Source: Anammoximicrobium sp032229885 (lineage in GTDB: Bacteria > Planctomycetota > Planctomycetia > Pirellulales > Pirellulaceae). Taken from it: a DNA stretch of 42,912 nucleotides. The notes under the pieces are model-generated. The model was not told where the DNA came from, did not search any database, and saw only the letters and a list, made by a program, of their open reading frames with translations. Of this stretch, positions 34,626 to 42,898 are shown in pieces; the first letter of the stretch is position 1, and each line of letters begins with the position of its first letter. Location: positions 1 to 42,912 of the forward strand of contig JAVYAJ010000144.1 in assembly GCA_032229885.1 (NCBI GenBank). Reading direction: 5' to 3'. A program made the position numbers and the translations under genes.

Positions 34626-37600
34626 TCACTCGGCGGCGGACGGCGATGGCGTTGGCGTCGCCGGCAGCGGGGGCAGGACGATGTGATCGGCCTCCCGCTC
34701 GTCGATTCCGTGCAGCTTGATCCAGCGGTCGCGGCGGATCCAGAAGAAGCGCACCGGCAGGAAGACGTCGACCACCTCGTCGGCGATCAACAGGCCGCCC
34801 AACACGGGGGCGGCCATCGCCGACAGAACTTCGTGGCCCACACCGGACGCCCACAGCATCGGCGCCACCGCCACGATGGCCACGCCTTCGGTCAGCAATT
34901 TCGGGCGCAGCCGATGCACGGCGCCCTCGATCACCGCGGTGCGCAGCTCGCGCACCGAGCGGATTCCCTCCAGTCCGCCGTGCTTGTCGACGGCCTCGCG
35001 CAGGTAGATCAGCATGATGATGCCCGTCTCGGTGGCCATGCCGAAACAGGCGATGAAGCCCACTTGGACGGCGACGCTAAAGCGATAGTCGAACAGCCAC
35101 AGCAGAAAGCACCCGCCCACCAGCGCTTCGGGAACGGCCATCATCATCAGCAGGGCATCGGCCAGATCGTGGTAAGTCAGGTACAGGATCACGAAGATCA
35201 CCAGGAACACGGCCGGAAAGACCACTAGCATCGTGCGTCCGGCCGCGATCTGGTTTTCGAACTGGCCGCTCCAGCCGAGGTACACGCCGGGCGGAAGTTT
35301 CACCTGCTGGGCCACGACCTGCTGGGCTTCCTCGACAAAGCCCACGACGTCGCGATCACGGACGTTCAGTTGCACATAGTTGCGCAACATGCCATTCTCG
35401 CTGTTGATCATCGCCGGGCCTTCGACGATCTGGACGTCGGCGACCATGGACAGCGGAATCTGGAGCGGGCCCGGCGAACTCTGGGTCGCCGAAGGAGCGC
35501 CGCCCGCCGTGTCGCGGCCCATGTCGCCGGCCGACGCCCCCATCGCCGTGCTGGCGCTGACCAACAGGTTCTTGACGTCCTGTTCGTCCCGCCGTGAATC
35601 GCGGTTGTAGCGAATCCGCACGGGAAACCGCTCGCGTCCTTCGACCGTCATCGTGATGGCTTTGCCGCCGAGCGCCGTTTCGATGACGTCCTGGATGTCG
35701 CCCACCTTGACGCCGTAGCGGGCGGCCCGCTGGCGGTCGATCGTGATCTCGAGATAGCCCTTGCCGCGGCTTTGGTCCGGAAACACATCGACGGCCCCCG
35801 GAACCTGTTTGAGCACGTCGGCGATCTGCTGCGAAACTTCCTGGATCTGGTCCAGGTCGTTGCCGAAGACCTTGACACCGATCATGGTCCGCACACCCGT
35901 CGCCAGCATGTCGATGCGGTTGATGATCGGTTGGGTCCAGATATTGGCCCAGCCGGGCATCCGGATGACGCTGTCCATCTCGTTCAGCAGCTCGTCCTTG
36001 GTCTTCGTCCACAGGAACAGCCGCGGCCCCCAGGCGGCGTCCAGTTCCTCGCGAAGCGCGACCAGTGGTTGGTCGGATGCGTCGCGGGCGGCCGGTTCGT
36101 TCCACAGCCCGCGCTGGTCGGCCTCGCTGCGCAGCTCGTCGATGACATAGCGGTTGAACCCGGCGACCGCACGGGGGAAGATGTCGAAGTTGATCCGGTG
36201 CACGGCCGCCTGCCAGTGCTCGTCCCGCCGACGTTCCACAAACGCGAACATCTGCGTGAACAACGTCGGCTGGTCGACGCCCAGCACGTTGGCCACGGCC
36301 AGATAGGCTGCGTACAGCGGATGGAATCGGGCGGTCATCAGTTCGGGATTCAGCTCGACCTTGCCCGCGGCGGCCAGGTTCTCCGCGACACGCTGCACGA
36401 GCCGGTTCACGTCCTCCTGGCCGGGGCCGGTGACCAGGATGGATGCAAAGCTCGGCGTCAGCTTGTCGGCCAGCCGGTCGAGATCGTCGTCGGACACGTC
36501 TGCCCGCAACCGGCCCGCGCGGCGCCAGCGGTCGACCAGGTCGGCGATGGTCTCGCGCAGCAGTCGCGGGCCCAGCGTCGCCTCGAAATCTCGGTGCTCC
36601 TGCAGCACCAGCGCGCGGAGCATCTCGTCCAGCCGCACCGTGGCGTTCATCGTGGCCGGATCGAGCAGCGATTGGCGTTCGGCGTCGGCGTCGAGCGGTT
36701 CCAGCCAGCCGCGTTGCAGCAGCGCGTCCAGCGCCACGGCGGCCTGACGCTGGGCGTCGTCGTAACGCAGGTGGCGTTTGGGCCAGTGGTGCTTGGGGCG
36801 CAGCGTGACGACGCTCTCGATCATGTCCAGCGGCGATGGATCGGTGGGGGTGTCGGCGCGGCCGGCTTTGCCGACGATCAGCTCGACCTCGGGGAATTGC
36901 CGGAACAGAGCGTTGCGCGCTTTGAGATCGTCCGCCACCTGAGTCACCGAGGCGCGGGGGACGGTGACCGGCATGTCGAGAATGCTTCCTTCGTCCAGCG
37001 GCGGCATGTAATCGACGCCGATCTTGGGAAAGTGGTAGGCCCACAGCGACACGATGGCCAGGCTTAGAAATGACACGGCCTGCCACAAGCCGCCGCGCGT
37101 GACGAGCACGCTGATCGAGATCGTAATGCCGACCACCGCCAGATAGCACCAGCGCCAGGGCAAGGGGATGATGGCGTTGATGGGAAACAGGCCGATTCCC
37201 AGGATCAGCAGCGCGGAAAAAGACCACACGCTCAGGTTCCATCGCGGCATCAGCCACGTGAGCCAGGGCTTGTAGATGTCGATCAGATTCCGCACCAGCC
37301 AACTGTCTTCCTCGGACCGCAGGCGTCCGCGGATGAAGGTAGGGATCAGCGCCGGTATCAGGGTGATCGAGAACACGGCCACGCCGACCATCGCAAAGCT
37401 CTTGGTGAAAGCCAGCGGATGGAACGTCTTGGCGTCGCGTCCGGTCAAGGCGAACACGGGGATGAAGGACAGCAGAATGATCATCACCGAAAAGAAGATG
37501 GGACGGCCGACCATGCGACAGGCGGGCAGGACGATCGCCCGCGTGTCGCCGGTGATCTTCTGATGGTGTCCGTAATGCGCCGTCAACGCGTGCGTCGCGT

Positions 37601-38831
37601 TCTCGACCATCACGATGGCCTGATCCACCAGGACGCCGATCGAAATGGCGATCCCCGCCAGCGACATCACGTTGGACGACACGTTGAAGTGACGCATCAG
37701 GATGAACGAGACCAGCACCGCCAGGGGCAGGGTCATGCAGATCAGCAGCGCACTGCGGACGTGCAGCAGGACCAGCAGGATCGCGGCCGACGCGATGATC
37801 ATCTCGTGCAGCAGCGTTTCGGTGATCATTTCGATCGCCCCGTGGATCAGCCGCGTACGGTCGTAAAAGGGCACGATCCGCACGCCTTCGGGCAGGCCCG
37901 GCTGCAGCTCCTGGATCTTGGCCTTGATTCGTCGAGTGACCTGGAGCGGATTCTCGCCGTGCCGCATCATCACCACGGCGCCGACCGCCTCGTTGCCGTT
38001 CTTCTCCAGCACGCTGCGACGAAACTCGGCGCCCAGGCTGACCGTTCCCAGATTGGCGACGAAGATCGGCGTGCCCGTGTTCGGATCGGACTTGACGACC
38101 GTCTGTTCGATGTCCCGCGTGTTGCGAATCCAGCCCACGCCGCGGACGAGATACTCGGCGTTGCCCTTCTGAATGACCTTGCCGCCGACCGCCGAGTTCG
38201 ATTCGGCGACCGCCGCGAACAGCTCGCCCAACGTCACGCCATACGCGCGCAGTTTGTGGGGATCGACGTCCACCTGGTATTCGATGGGAAACCCACCCGC
38301 CGAAGCCACCTGGGCCACGCCGGGAACGGAATTGAGCTGATAGCGGACATACCAATCCTGGATGGCCCGCAGGCGGCCCAGATCCAGCCCCTCGCCCTCG
38401 ACTGTGTACCAGAAGATCTGTCCCAGAGCGTTGGCGTCGGGCGCCAGATACGGGGCCACACCCGACGGTAGAAACGTGCCGGCCAGCGTCAGGCGTTCCA
38501 GCACGCGCTGGCGGGCAAAGTAGAAGTCGACGTCGTCGTCGAAGATCACGTTGATCATCGAGAAATTGAACTCGCTGGACGACCGCACGTCCTTGACGCC
38601 CGCCAGACCCTGCAGGTTCACCGACAGCGGATAGGTGATCTGGTCCTCGATCTCGCGCGGGCTGCGGCCCATCCAATCGGTGAACACGATGACCTGGTTC
38701 TCGGACAGGTCGGGAATCGCGTCGACCGGCGTATTGATCACCGCGTGGACGCCCCAGAACACCAGGCCCAGGCTGAGCAGGATGACCACGAACCGGTTGT
38801 TGATCGAGAATTCGATGATCTTTTCGATCAT
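34626..38831 (-). CDS. cusA: CusA/CzcA-type heavy-metal RND efflux pump with large periplasmic insertion
   Basis: The 1401-aa inner-membrane pump exports Cu(I)/Ag(I) using the proton gradient. Typical family sequence includes the N-terminus IEFSINNRFVVILLSLGLVF and the proton-relay helix SLAGIAISIGVLVDQAIVMV with Asp403. The three methionines of the E. coli CusA metal site (Met573, Met623, Met672) are matched by Met620 (ILDMPVTVP), Met670 (SPLDMIES) and Met975 (NRIDMLATG). Spacing between the first two is 50 residues, as in CusA. Between the second and third it is 305 instead of 49, so about 256 residues are inserted in the periplasmic domain. The insertion is charged and helical with no homology I recognise. 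The ATG at 38831 is 18 bp after the adaptor stop, with GAGG before it. The C-terminus is Pro-rich. Confidence 0.93.
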   Translation of the reverse strand: MIEKIIEFSINNRFVVILLSLGLVFWGVHAVINTPVDAIPDLSENQVIVFTDWMGRSPREIEDQITYPLSVNLQGLAGVKDVRSSSEFNFSMINVIFDDDVDFYFARQRVLERLTLAGTFLPSGVAPYLAPDANALGQIFWYTVEGEGLDLGRLRAIQDWYVRYQLNSVPGVAQVASAGGFPIEYQVDVDPHKLRAYGVTLGELFAAVAESNSAVGGKVIQKGNAEYLVRGVGWIRNTRDIEQTVVKSDPNTGTPIFVANLGTVSLGAEFRRSVLEKNGNEAVGAVVMMRHGENPLQVTRRIKAKIQELQPGLPEGVRIVPFYDRTRLIHGAIEMITETLLHEMIIASAAILLVLLHVRSALLICMTLPLAVLVSFILMRHFNVSSNVMSLAGIAISIGVLVDQAIVMVENATHALTAHYGHHQKITGDTRAIVLPACRMVGRPIFFSVMIILLSFIPVFALTGRDAKTFHPLAFTKSFAMVGVAVFSITLIPALIPTFIRGRLRSEEDSWLVRNLIDIYKPWLTWLMPRWNLSVWSFSALLILGIGLFPINAIIPLPWRWCYLAVVGITISISVLVTRGGLWQAVSFLSLAIVSLWAYHFPKIGVDYMPPLDEGSILDMPVTVPRASVTQVADDLKARNALFRQFPEVELIVGKAGRADTPTDPSPLDMIESVVTLRPKHHWPKRHLRYDDAQRQAAVALDALLQRGWLEPLDADAERQSLLDPATMNATVRLDEMLRALVLQEHRDFEATLGPRLLRETIADLVDRWRRAGRLRADVSDDDLDRLADKLTPSFASILVTGPGQEDVNRLVQRVAENLAAAGKVELNPELMTARFHPLYAAYLAVANVLGVDQPTLFTQMFAFVERRRDEHWQAAVHRINFDIFPRAVAGFNRYVIDELRSEADQRGLWNEPAARDASDQPLVALREELDAAWGPRLFLWTKTKDELLNEMDSVIRMPGWANIWTQPIINRIDMLATGVRTMIGVKVFGNDLDQIQEVSQQIADVLKQVPGAVDVFPDQSRGKGYLEITIDRQRAARYGVKVGDIQDVIETALGGKAITMTVEGRERFPVRIRYNRDSRRDEQDVKNLLVSASTAMGASAGDMGRDTAGGAPSATQSSPGPLQIPLSMVADVQIVEGPAMINSENGMLRNYVQLNVRDRDVVGFVEEAQQVVAQQVKLPPGVYLGWSGQFENQIAAGRTMLVVFPAVFLVIFVILYLTYHDLADALLMMMAVPEALVGGCFLLWLFDYRFSVAVQVGFIACFGMATETGIIMLIYLREAVDKHGGLEGIRSVRELRTAVIEGAVHRLRPKLLTEGVAIVAVAPMLWASGVGHEVLSAMAAPVLGGLLIADEVVDVFLPVRFFWIRRDRWIKLHGIDEREADHIVLPPLPATPTPSPSAAE

Positions 38832-38849
38832 GCCGCGCCTCGCGTCTGT

Positions 38850-40760
38850 TCAGGGCTGTGCCGTCGTGGCGGGCTGCGCCTCGGCCGGCGCTGCCTTTGC
38901 CGGGGCTGTCCCGGCCGGGGCTGTTTCCGCTGGCGCTGTCGCAGCGGGCGTCGCCAGTGTCTTCAAGATCTCGTCCGCGCGTCGCTTGGCTTTGCCCAGG
39001 CAGCCCTTGCAGCACAGAAAGACCGGCTGCTGGCCGAGCATGGTCTTGAAGGGCACGCCCATCGATCCCAGGGGTTGGCCCGTCACGGGACAGATCCGCT
39101 GCGCCAGCGCAAGCGTCCGATCCGGCTCGGGCAGCTTGCCGACGTTCTTCAGATCGTCCGCGGACGGCTCGGGGGGTGCGGCTGCCGCGGGCGACGACGC
39201 GGGATCGGCCGCCGCGCCGCTGCGGGCCGCAGACGTGGCCGTGCCGCTGCGCGCGGCCGGCGCGGCCGCGGCGCTGGCGGTGGACTGTGGCCCTCCGCTG
39301 GCGCCGAAGTAGCCGGCGGCCGCGGCCGGATTGAGCCGCGTTTCGGCGTCGATCAGAAAACTGCCCGCCGCGGCCACGCGGTCTCCGGGGCTGAGTCCGG
39401 CGAGGACGGGATACAGGTCGTCCTGCCGCGGGCCAAGTTCGACTTCGCGGCCTTCGAAGACCCCGGCTTCGCGTTCGACATAGACCACCTTTTTCGATCC
39501 CGTGTCGATGACAGCCTGTTCGGGAACCACGAGAAATTCATGGCCCGCGGCTGCGTCCCCGCGACCTGTGCCGACGAAGCTGACCTGGCTGCGGGCGGCC
39601 GCCAGACGTTTGAACGGCTCGATGCTGTCCAACGGCGTGTCGATGCGCACCGTGGCGAACATGCCGGGACGCAGATCCAGGTCCGGGTTGGCCAGCTCGA
39701 ATCGGACGCGGGTGGTGCGCGTCGCCGCCTCGACGCGCGGATAGACCAGCGCCACGCGGCCGGTGAACGTGCGATTGGGCAAGGCCTCGACGACCGCTTC
39801 GACCGGTTGGCCCACGCGCAAAAAGGCGATGTCCTTCTCGTACACCTCGGCCTCGATCCACACGACCGTCAGGTCGGCGATCTCCAGCAGCGTCATCCCC
39901 GCCGTGACGTTCGATCCGGCCACGATGTTCTTGTCGATCACCAGGCCGCCGCGCGGCGAGCGGAGCACCAGCCGCGGCTGCGCCTTGCCGTCCCGGATGA
40001 TCGCGTCGATGTCATCGTCGTTGACGCCGAACAGTCTCAGCCGCTCGCGCGCGCTGGCGACCAGATCCCGGTCCACGGTCGAGCGGGCCGCGAGCAACAA
40101 CTCTTGGACGCCGCTGTACAGCTCGGGGCTGTAGATCTCGGCCAACGGCTCTCCCGCCCGCACCGTCTGATACGTCTTGTCGACGTGTAGGACCTCGACA
40201 TAGCCCGAGACTCGACTGACGACCTGCGACAGACGGCTCTCGTCGTAGGTGACATAGCCGACGGTCTCGGTCTGCTTGATCACCGGCCGATACTCGACGG
40301 GCACGGTTTCGACGCCCGCCAACTGGATCCGGACGGGCGTCAGTTGCACGCGCCCCGTCACGCCGGCCGGCAGCTCGACGGCCTCGCCTTTCTGGCGGAT
40401 CGAGAGCGGCATCCCGCAGATCGGACACTTGGGCACGTCCCCGTTGGGCTCGTACGTCGAGCGGACGACCTGCGGATCCATCGGGCAATAGAACTCGTGC
40501 CCGGCATCCAGCGCCGGCCGCGCCGCGTGCGCGGGCTGGGTCCATTTTTCCCAGTAATTCAGGATCAAGTCCCAGTGACCGACGAACAGGCCCACGGCCA
40601 GCAGGATCACGATGAATCGCAGCCGTTTCAGCACGACCCGGACCGCGAGCCAGGCTTTTTGCCGGCCGGTCAGCGATGGCTCGTCGGGCAACTCGCGCAC
40701 AGGGCCCGACGTCGCACCGTTGGCGGCCTGGCGATCCGACACAGGGGTGTCATCGTTCAT
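38850..40760 (-). CDS. cusB: RND efflux periplasmic adaptor with two metal-binding domains
   Basis: The 636-aa adaptor has an N-terminal membrane anchor at about residues 49-66. A heavy-metal-binding domain follows (YCPMDPQV at 91-98, CPICGM at 112-117, the HMBD type), and then the barrel-sandwich and hairpin domains of the CusB family (GYVEVLHVDKTYQTVRAGEP, SPRGGLVIDKNIVAGSNV, DLTVVWIEAEVYEKDIAFLR). After an Ala-rich linker, a second cysteine domain at about 554-602 reads RICPVTGQPLGSMG ... FLCCKGCLGKAK. The same domain makes up the neighbouring lipoprotein. An Ala/Pro tail ends the chain. The adaptor bridges the pump and an outer-membrane channel, and metal domains may hand Cu/Ag to the pump. 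The ATG has GGAGG six bases upstream. No outer-membrane factor gene is in the operon. Confidence 0.92.
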   Translation of the reverse strand: MNDDTPVSDRQAANGATSGPVRELPDEPSLTGRQKAWLAVRVVLKRLRFIVILLAVGLFVGHWDLILNYWEKWTQPAHAARPALDAGHEFYCPMDPQVVRSTYEPNGDVPKCPICGMPLSIRQKGEAVELPAGVTGRVQLTPVRIQLAGVETVPVEYRPVIKQTETVGYVTYDESRLSQVVSRVSGYVEVLHVDKTYQTVRAGEPLAEIYSPELYSGVQELLLAARSTVDRDLVASARERLRLFGVNDDDIDAIIRDGKAQPRLVLRSPRGGLVIDKNIVAGSNVTAGMTLLEIADLTVVWIEAEVYEKDIAFLRVGQPVEAVVEALPNRTFTGRVALVYPRVEAATRTTRVRFELANPDLDLRPGMFATVRIDTPLDSIEPFKRLAAARSQVSFVGTGRGDAAAGHEFLVVPEQAVIDTGSKKVVYVEREAGVFEGREVELGPRQDDLYPVLAGLSPGDRVAAAGSFLIDAETRLNPAAAAGYFGASGGPQSTASAAAAPAARSGTATSAARSGAAADPASSPAAAAPPEPSADDLKNVGKLPEPDRTLALAQRICPVTGQPLGSMGVPFKTMLGQQPVFLCCKGCLGKAKRRADEILKTLATPAATAPAETAPAGTAPAKAAPAEAQPATTAQP

Positions 40761-40802
40761 GTTCTGCCTCCACAGGCCCTGTGCGCCGGATGTTCGGCGA
40801 CG

Positions 40803-40892
40803 GTTGACTGGACAACAGTTGATTGGACAACAGTTGATTGGACAACGGTTGACTGGGCGATGGTTGACTGGGCGACGGTTGACTGGGCGACG
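40803..40892. repeat. Six tandem copies of a 15-bp unit between lipoprotein and adaptor genes
   Basis: Units start at 40803, 40818, 40833, 40848, 40863 and 40878. The first three are GTTGAYTGGACAACR and the last three GTTGACTGGGCGAYG, so two sub-families expanded side by side. They lie in the 155-bp gap inside the efflux operon. The frame is open on both strands but no start or family supports a protein. Confidence 0.95.
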
Positions 40893-40915
40893 ACGAAGCT
40901 CGCCTGCGTCCGGCC

Positions 40916-41329
40916 CTACTTCGGCAACTTGGCCAGAAACTCGTCCGGCTTGGCCAGCAGATCCTCTTCACAGCTCTCGCAGCAAATGAACACGTCGCGG
41001 TCTCGCACTCGCACCTTGGCCGGCGTTCCCATCGAGCCGAGCGTCTCGTCCGACACCGGGCAGATCCGCTGCTTGATGGCCAGCGCGCGGTCTTCGGGCG
41101 ACAGGTCCGCCAAAGACTCGAGCACGGCCGCCGGCTGATCGGCCTCGGTCGCGGCGGCCGCCGAGTCCGCGCTGGGTTCCGATCCGCCTTCGGCCACCGC
41201 GGGCGTCGGCGACGCGGGTTCAGACGCCGGTCGCGGCGCGGACGATGGGCCACAGCCGAAGGCGAGGATCAGCGTGGAAAGGGACAACAACAAGCCTACG
41301 TTCAATCCGGCGATTTCGTTCCGCCACAT
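40916..41329 (-). CDS. Lipoprotein with C/CC-x2-C metal-binding-like domain
   Basis: The 137-aa product has a signal peptide ending in LAFGC (Cys26), a somewhat atypical lipobox. An Ala/Ser/Pro-rich linker follows to about residue 65, and then a domain with RICPVSDETLGSMGTPAKVR (Cys90) and VFICCESCEEDLLAKPDEFL (Cys116, Cys117, Cys120). This resembles YHS-like or copper-binding cysteine domains. The same domain is found at the C-terminus of the adaptor. The start ATG has a strong GGAGG eight bases upstream. Its place as the second gene of the Cu/Ag operon suggests a periplasmic metal chaperone; that is inferred. Confidence 0.85.
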   Translation of the reverse strand: MWRNEIAGLNVGLLLSLSTLILAFGCGPSSAPRPASEPASPTPAVAEGGSEPSADSAAAATEADQPAAVLESLADLSPEDRALAIKQRICPVSDETLGSMGTPAKVRVRDRDVFICCESCEEDLLAKPDEFLAKLPK

Positions 41330-41422
41330 CGTGAAAACCTCCAACTCGATCGAAAGGAAAAGGGTCAGGATCCGCACAGGGCGGGCAGCGTGTGTCCGTC
41401 TCGGACGGGATGCCTCGCGTTG

Positions 41423-41446
41423 CGAATCACGGTACGAATCACGGTA
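41423..41446. repeat. 12-bp tandem duplication
   Basis: CGAATCACGGTA is present twice without a gap, in the 263-bp region between the Cys-rich gene and the lipoprotein gene. Nothing else is recognised in that region except the lipoprotein ribosome binding site at about 41338-41342. Confidence 0.9.
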
Positions 41447-41592
41447 CACGTCGCGCGGCTCGAACTGCCGTCACGGATGGCGGGCTTCGGTCAGCCCATG
41501 CCGCGACGCTCGATCCGCCGTTCTCGCTCGCGCACAGCGAGTCGGACGCGCCCGCGCCCCCGGCGCTGCGCGCAGCGGCGCCCCGGCCGGTT

Positions 41593-42156
41593 TTAGATCG
41601 TGAGATGACAGAGGTGAATGCACAGATCGCAGGTGGCGATCCGTGCAGGCGCGTCGAAAGGCCTTCGTATCGGGCTGTCGGGGATGACCACGACCTGGGG
41701 CGACGCGGATGCAACCAGCGCTTCGCCGCAAAACCGCTCGATGCTGGGCCGTAGGTCGGAACTGGCCGGAACGGCGGGCGGCGAGGGCCGCGCATCGACG
41801 CTGCATAGGCAAGCGTCGCCGCACACGCAGCCGCATGCATGTGCCGAGGCGGGGCGATCCGGATTGCCATCCCGCCCTGCTAGGCGCGTCGCCGCACAAC
41901 AGGAGTGCGCTGCGGCACAACAGGCTCGCGCCGTCGGTTTTTGTCGTTCGGCGCGGCCACAGCAACCGCGTTTGGCCGGTGTCGTCCGCTCCGGCGTCGG
42001 CGCGCAGCAGCGGCGAGCGTGTTTGTCTGGCGCTGCTTGATCATGTCCCCGCTCGCTGCACTGGCACGGCGTCACGTGTACCGGCAGCGCTAGCAACAAC
42101 GCGGCCAGCCACGAGCCGGCCTGAGAAACGCGTCGAAGTTGCAAGTGCTGGAACAT
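41593..42156 (-). CDS. Secreted cysteine-rich protein, first gene of the Cu/Ag operon
   Basis: The 187-aa product starts with a signal peptide (WLAALLLALPVHVTPC). It has 19 cysteines, fifteen of them in the first half of the mature chain, including four CC pairs (RRCC, RGCC, RACC, HSCC) and a CGCVCGDACLC run. A second cysteine group closes the chain (CDLCIHLCHLTI). There are also many His and Lys residues. The first cysteine after the signal could be lipidated. Cysteine density like this is typical of copper or silver buffering proteins, and its operon position supports that; I know no named family. The start is uncertain: the ATG at 42156 has no clear Shine-Dalgarno, and the frame is open to 42264. 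Confidence 0.7.
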   Translation of the reverse strand: MFQHLQLRRVSQAGSWLAALLLALPVHVTPCQCSERGHDQAAPDKHARRCCAPTPERTTPAKRGCCGRAERQKPTARACCAAAHSCCAATRLAGRDGNPDRPASAHACGCVCGDACLCSVDARPSPPAVPASSDLRPSIERFCGEALVASASPQVVVIPDSPIRRPFDAPARIATCDLCIHLCHLTI

Positions 42157-42292
42157 AGAAAAAACGGAACCATGCGATCGGATCTGATGATTGGCCTCGC
42201 CACGACAGGCTGCTGATGCGCTGAACGGCGCCTCGCGGAGCGCCCACCGCAGTCCTGTCGCCATGCTGCGCAGGTCGACACTGCCACTGCTG

Positions 42293-42321
42293 TATTTTCG
42301 TTAGATGACACCGCGTGTCAA
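42293..42321 (-). promoter_or_regulatory. Putative promoter and operator of the Cu/Ag efflux operon
   Basis: On the minus strand TTGACA (42321-42316) is a perfect -35 box. Seventeen bases later comes AAAATA (42298-42293), a weak -10 candidate. A perfect dyad, TGACAC-CGC-GTGTCA (42306-42320), overlaps the -35 box, the usual place for a repressor. It is about 150 bp upstream of the Cys-rich gene start. No regulator gene is in the window, so the identity of the regulator is unknown. Confidence 0.4.
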
Positions 42322-42821
42322 GAGTAACAGGCGCGACGCCGATCGGATTGGGTGCACGGCGTGTACCACCGGATCGCGGCACGCACGGCGCGACGGAATC
42401 GGGAACGACGGGCCAAACGCAGGGCACGGACCGTGACCCGATCGGCCCCGGCTTGAAGCCCCCAAGGATCTCGGGCGACGGACGGATCGTTCGAGTCTCG
42501 GTGCGCAACAGACGCTCGCGTCACGCGCGCATCCTGGACAGTGGTTTGTGCAGTATCTTCGTGCTCGCGCCCGTACTCGTACTCGTACTCGTACTCGTAC
42601 TCGATTGCCGAATGACGAGCACGAGCACGAAAGCGTTGGTTGGGGCGCAATCCCTCCGGTGTGTCTGCTGGCGGTCGATCCAGTCCGTCCGCTACGAAGA
42701 AGCCGTCTGCACCAAGGACCGGACGGCTTGCGCCGTTCCGCTTCCATTGACGGCGCATTTCCTGAACGGTTACGCGGATTCTAGATCTCAACCGGACACT
42801 CATTGATCGAACGATCCTAAC
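42322..42821. other. Intergenic stretch with hexamer repeat; no supported gene
   Basis: Open frames here follow base composition and the CGTACT repeat and show no family. No tRNA was recognised. Confidence 0.5.
42572..42603. repeat. Hexamer repeat (CGTACT)5
   Basis: Five exact copies of CGTACT plus a partial sixth. Read in a minus-strand frame it gives Glu-Tyr repeats. A GAGCAC-type tract follows within 20 bp. Similar hexamer tracts are, from memory, common between genes of Pirellulales. Confidence 0.95.
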
Positions 42822-42837
42822 GCGGGCTAGCGCCCGC
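42822..42837. other. Perfect palindromic hairpin
   Basis: GCGGGC and GCCCGC flank TAGC. It lies 40 bp upstream of a second hairpin. The pair looks like extragenic palindromic repeats or terminators of genes outside the window. Confidence 0.65.
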
Positions 42838-42879
42838 AACCCGAGAATCTGTTTGGCCGAAGGCCTTCGATCACCGTAG

Positions 42880-42898
42880 CCTGGGGCAACGCCCCAGG
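42880..42898. other. Perfect 8-bp-stem hairpin near right edge
   Basis: CCTGGGGC and GCCCCAGG pair around an AAC loop. There is no U-tract within the window. From memory this hairpin is a frequent intergenic element in planctomycete genomes. Confidence 0.65.

Noticed and set aside
35356..39015. Minus-strand open frame of 1219 codons overlapping the pump gene
   Set aside because: It is an out-of-frame shadow of the CusA-type pump, which has full family motifs in the other frame.
40750..41253. Protein frame through the 15-bp repeats giving QPSPS/NQLLS repeats
   Set aside because: It overlaps the lipoprotein gene in another frame, and no ribosome binding site or family supports it.
42470..42510. 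tRNA T-arm-like sequence (GTTCGAGTC)
   Set aside because: The five-base stem around it does not pair, and no anticodon arm or acceptor stem can be placed.
42318..42839. 173-codon frame with an EYEYEYEY stretch
   Set aside because: The Glu-Tyr run is the CGTACT hexamer read in frame; the rest has no family or start signal.
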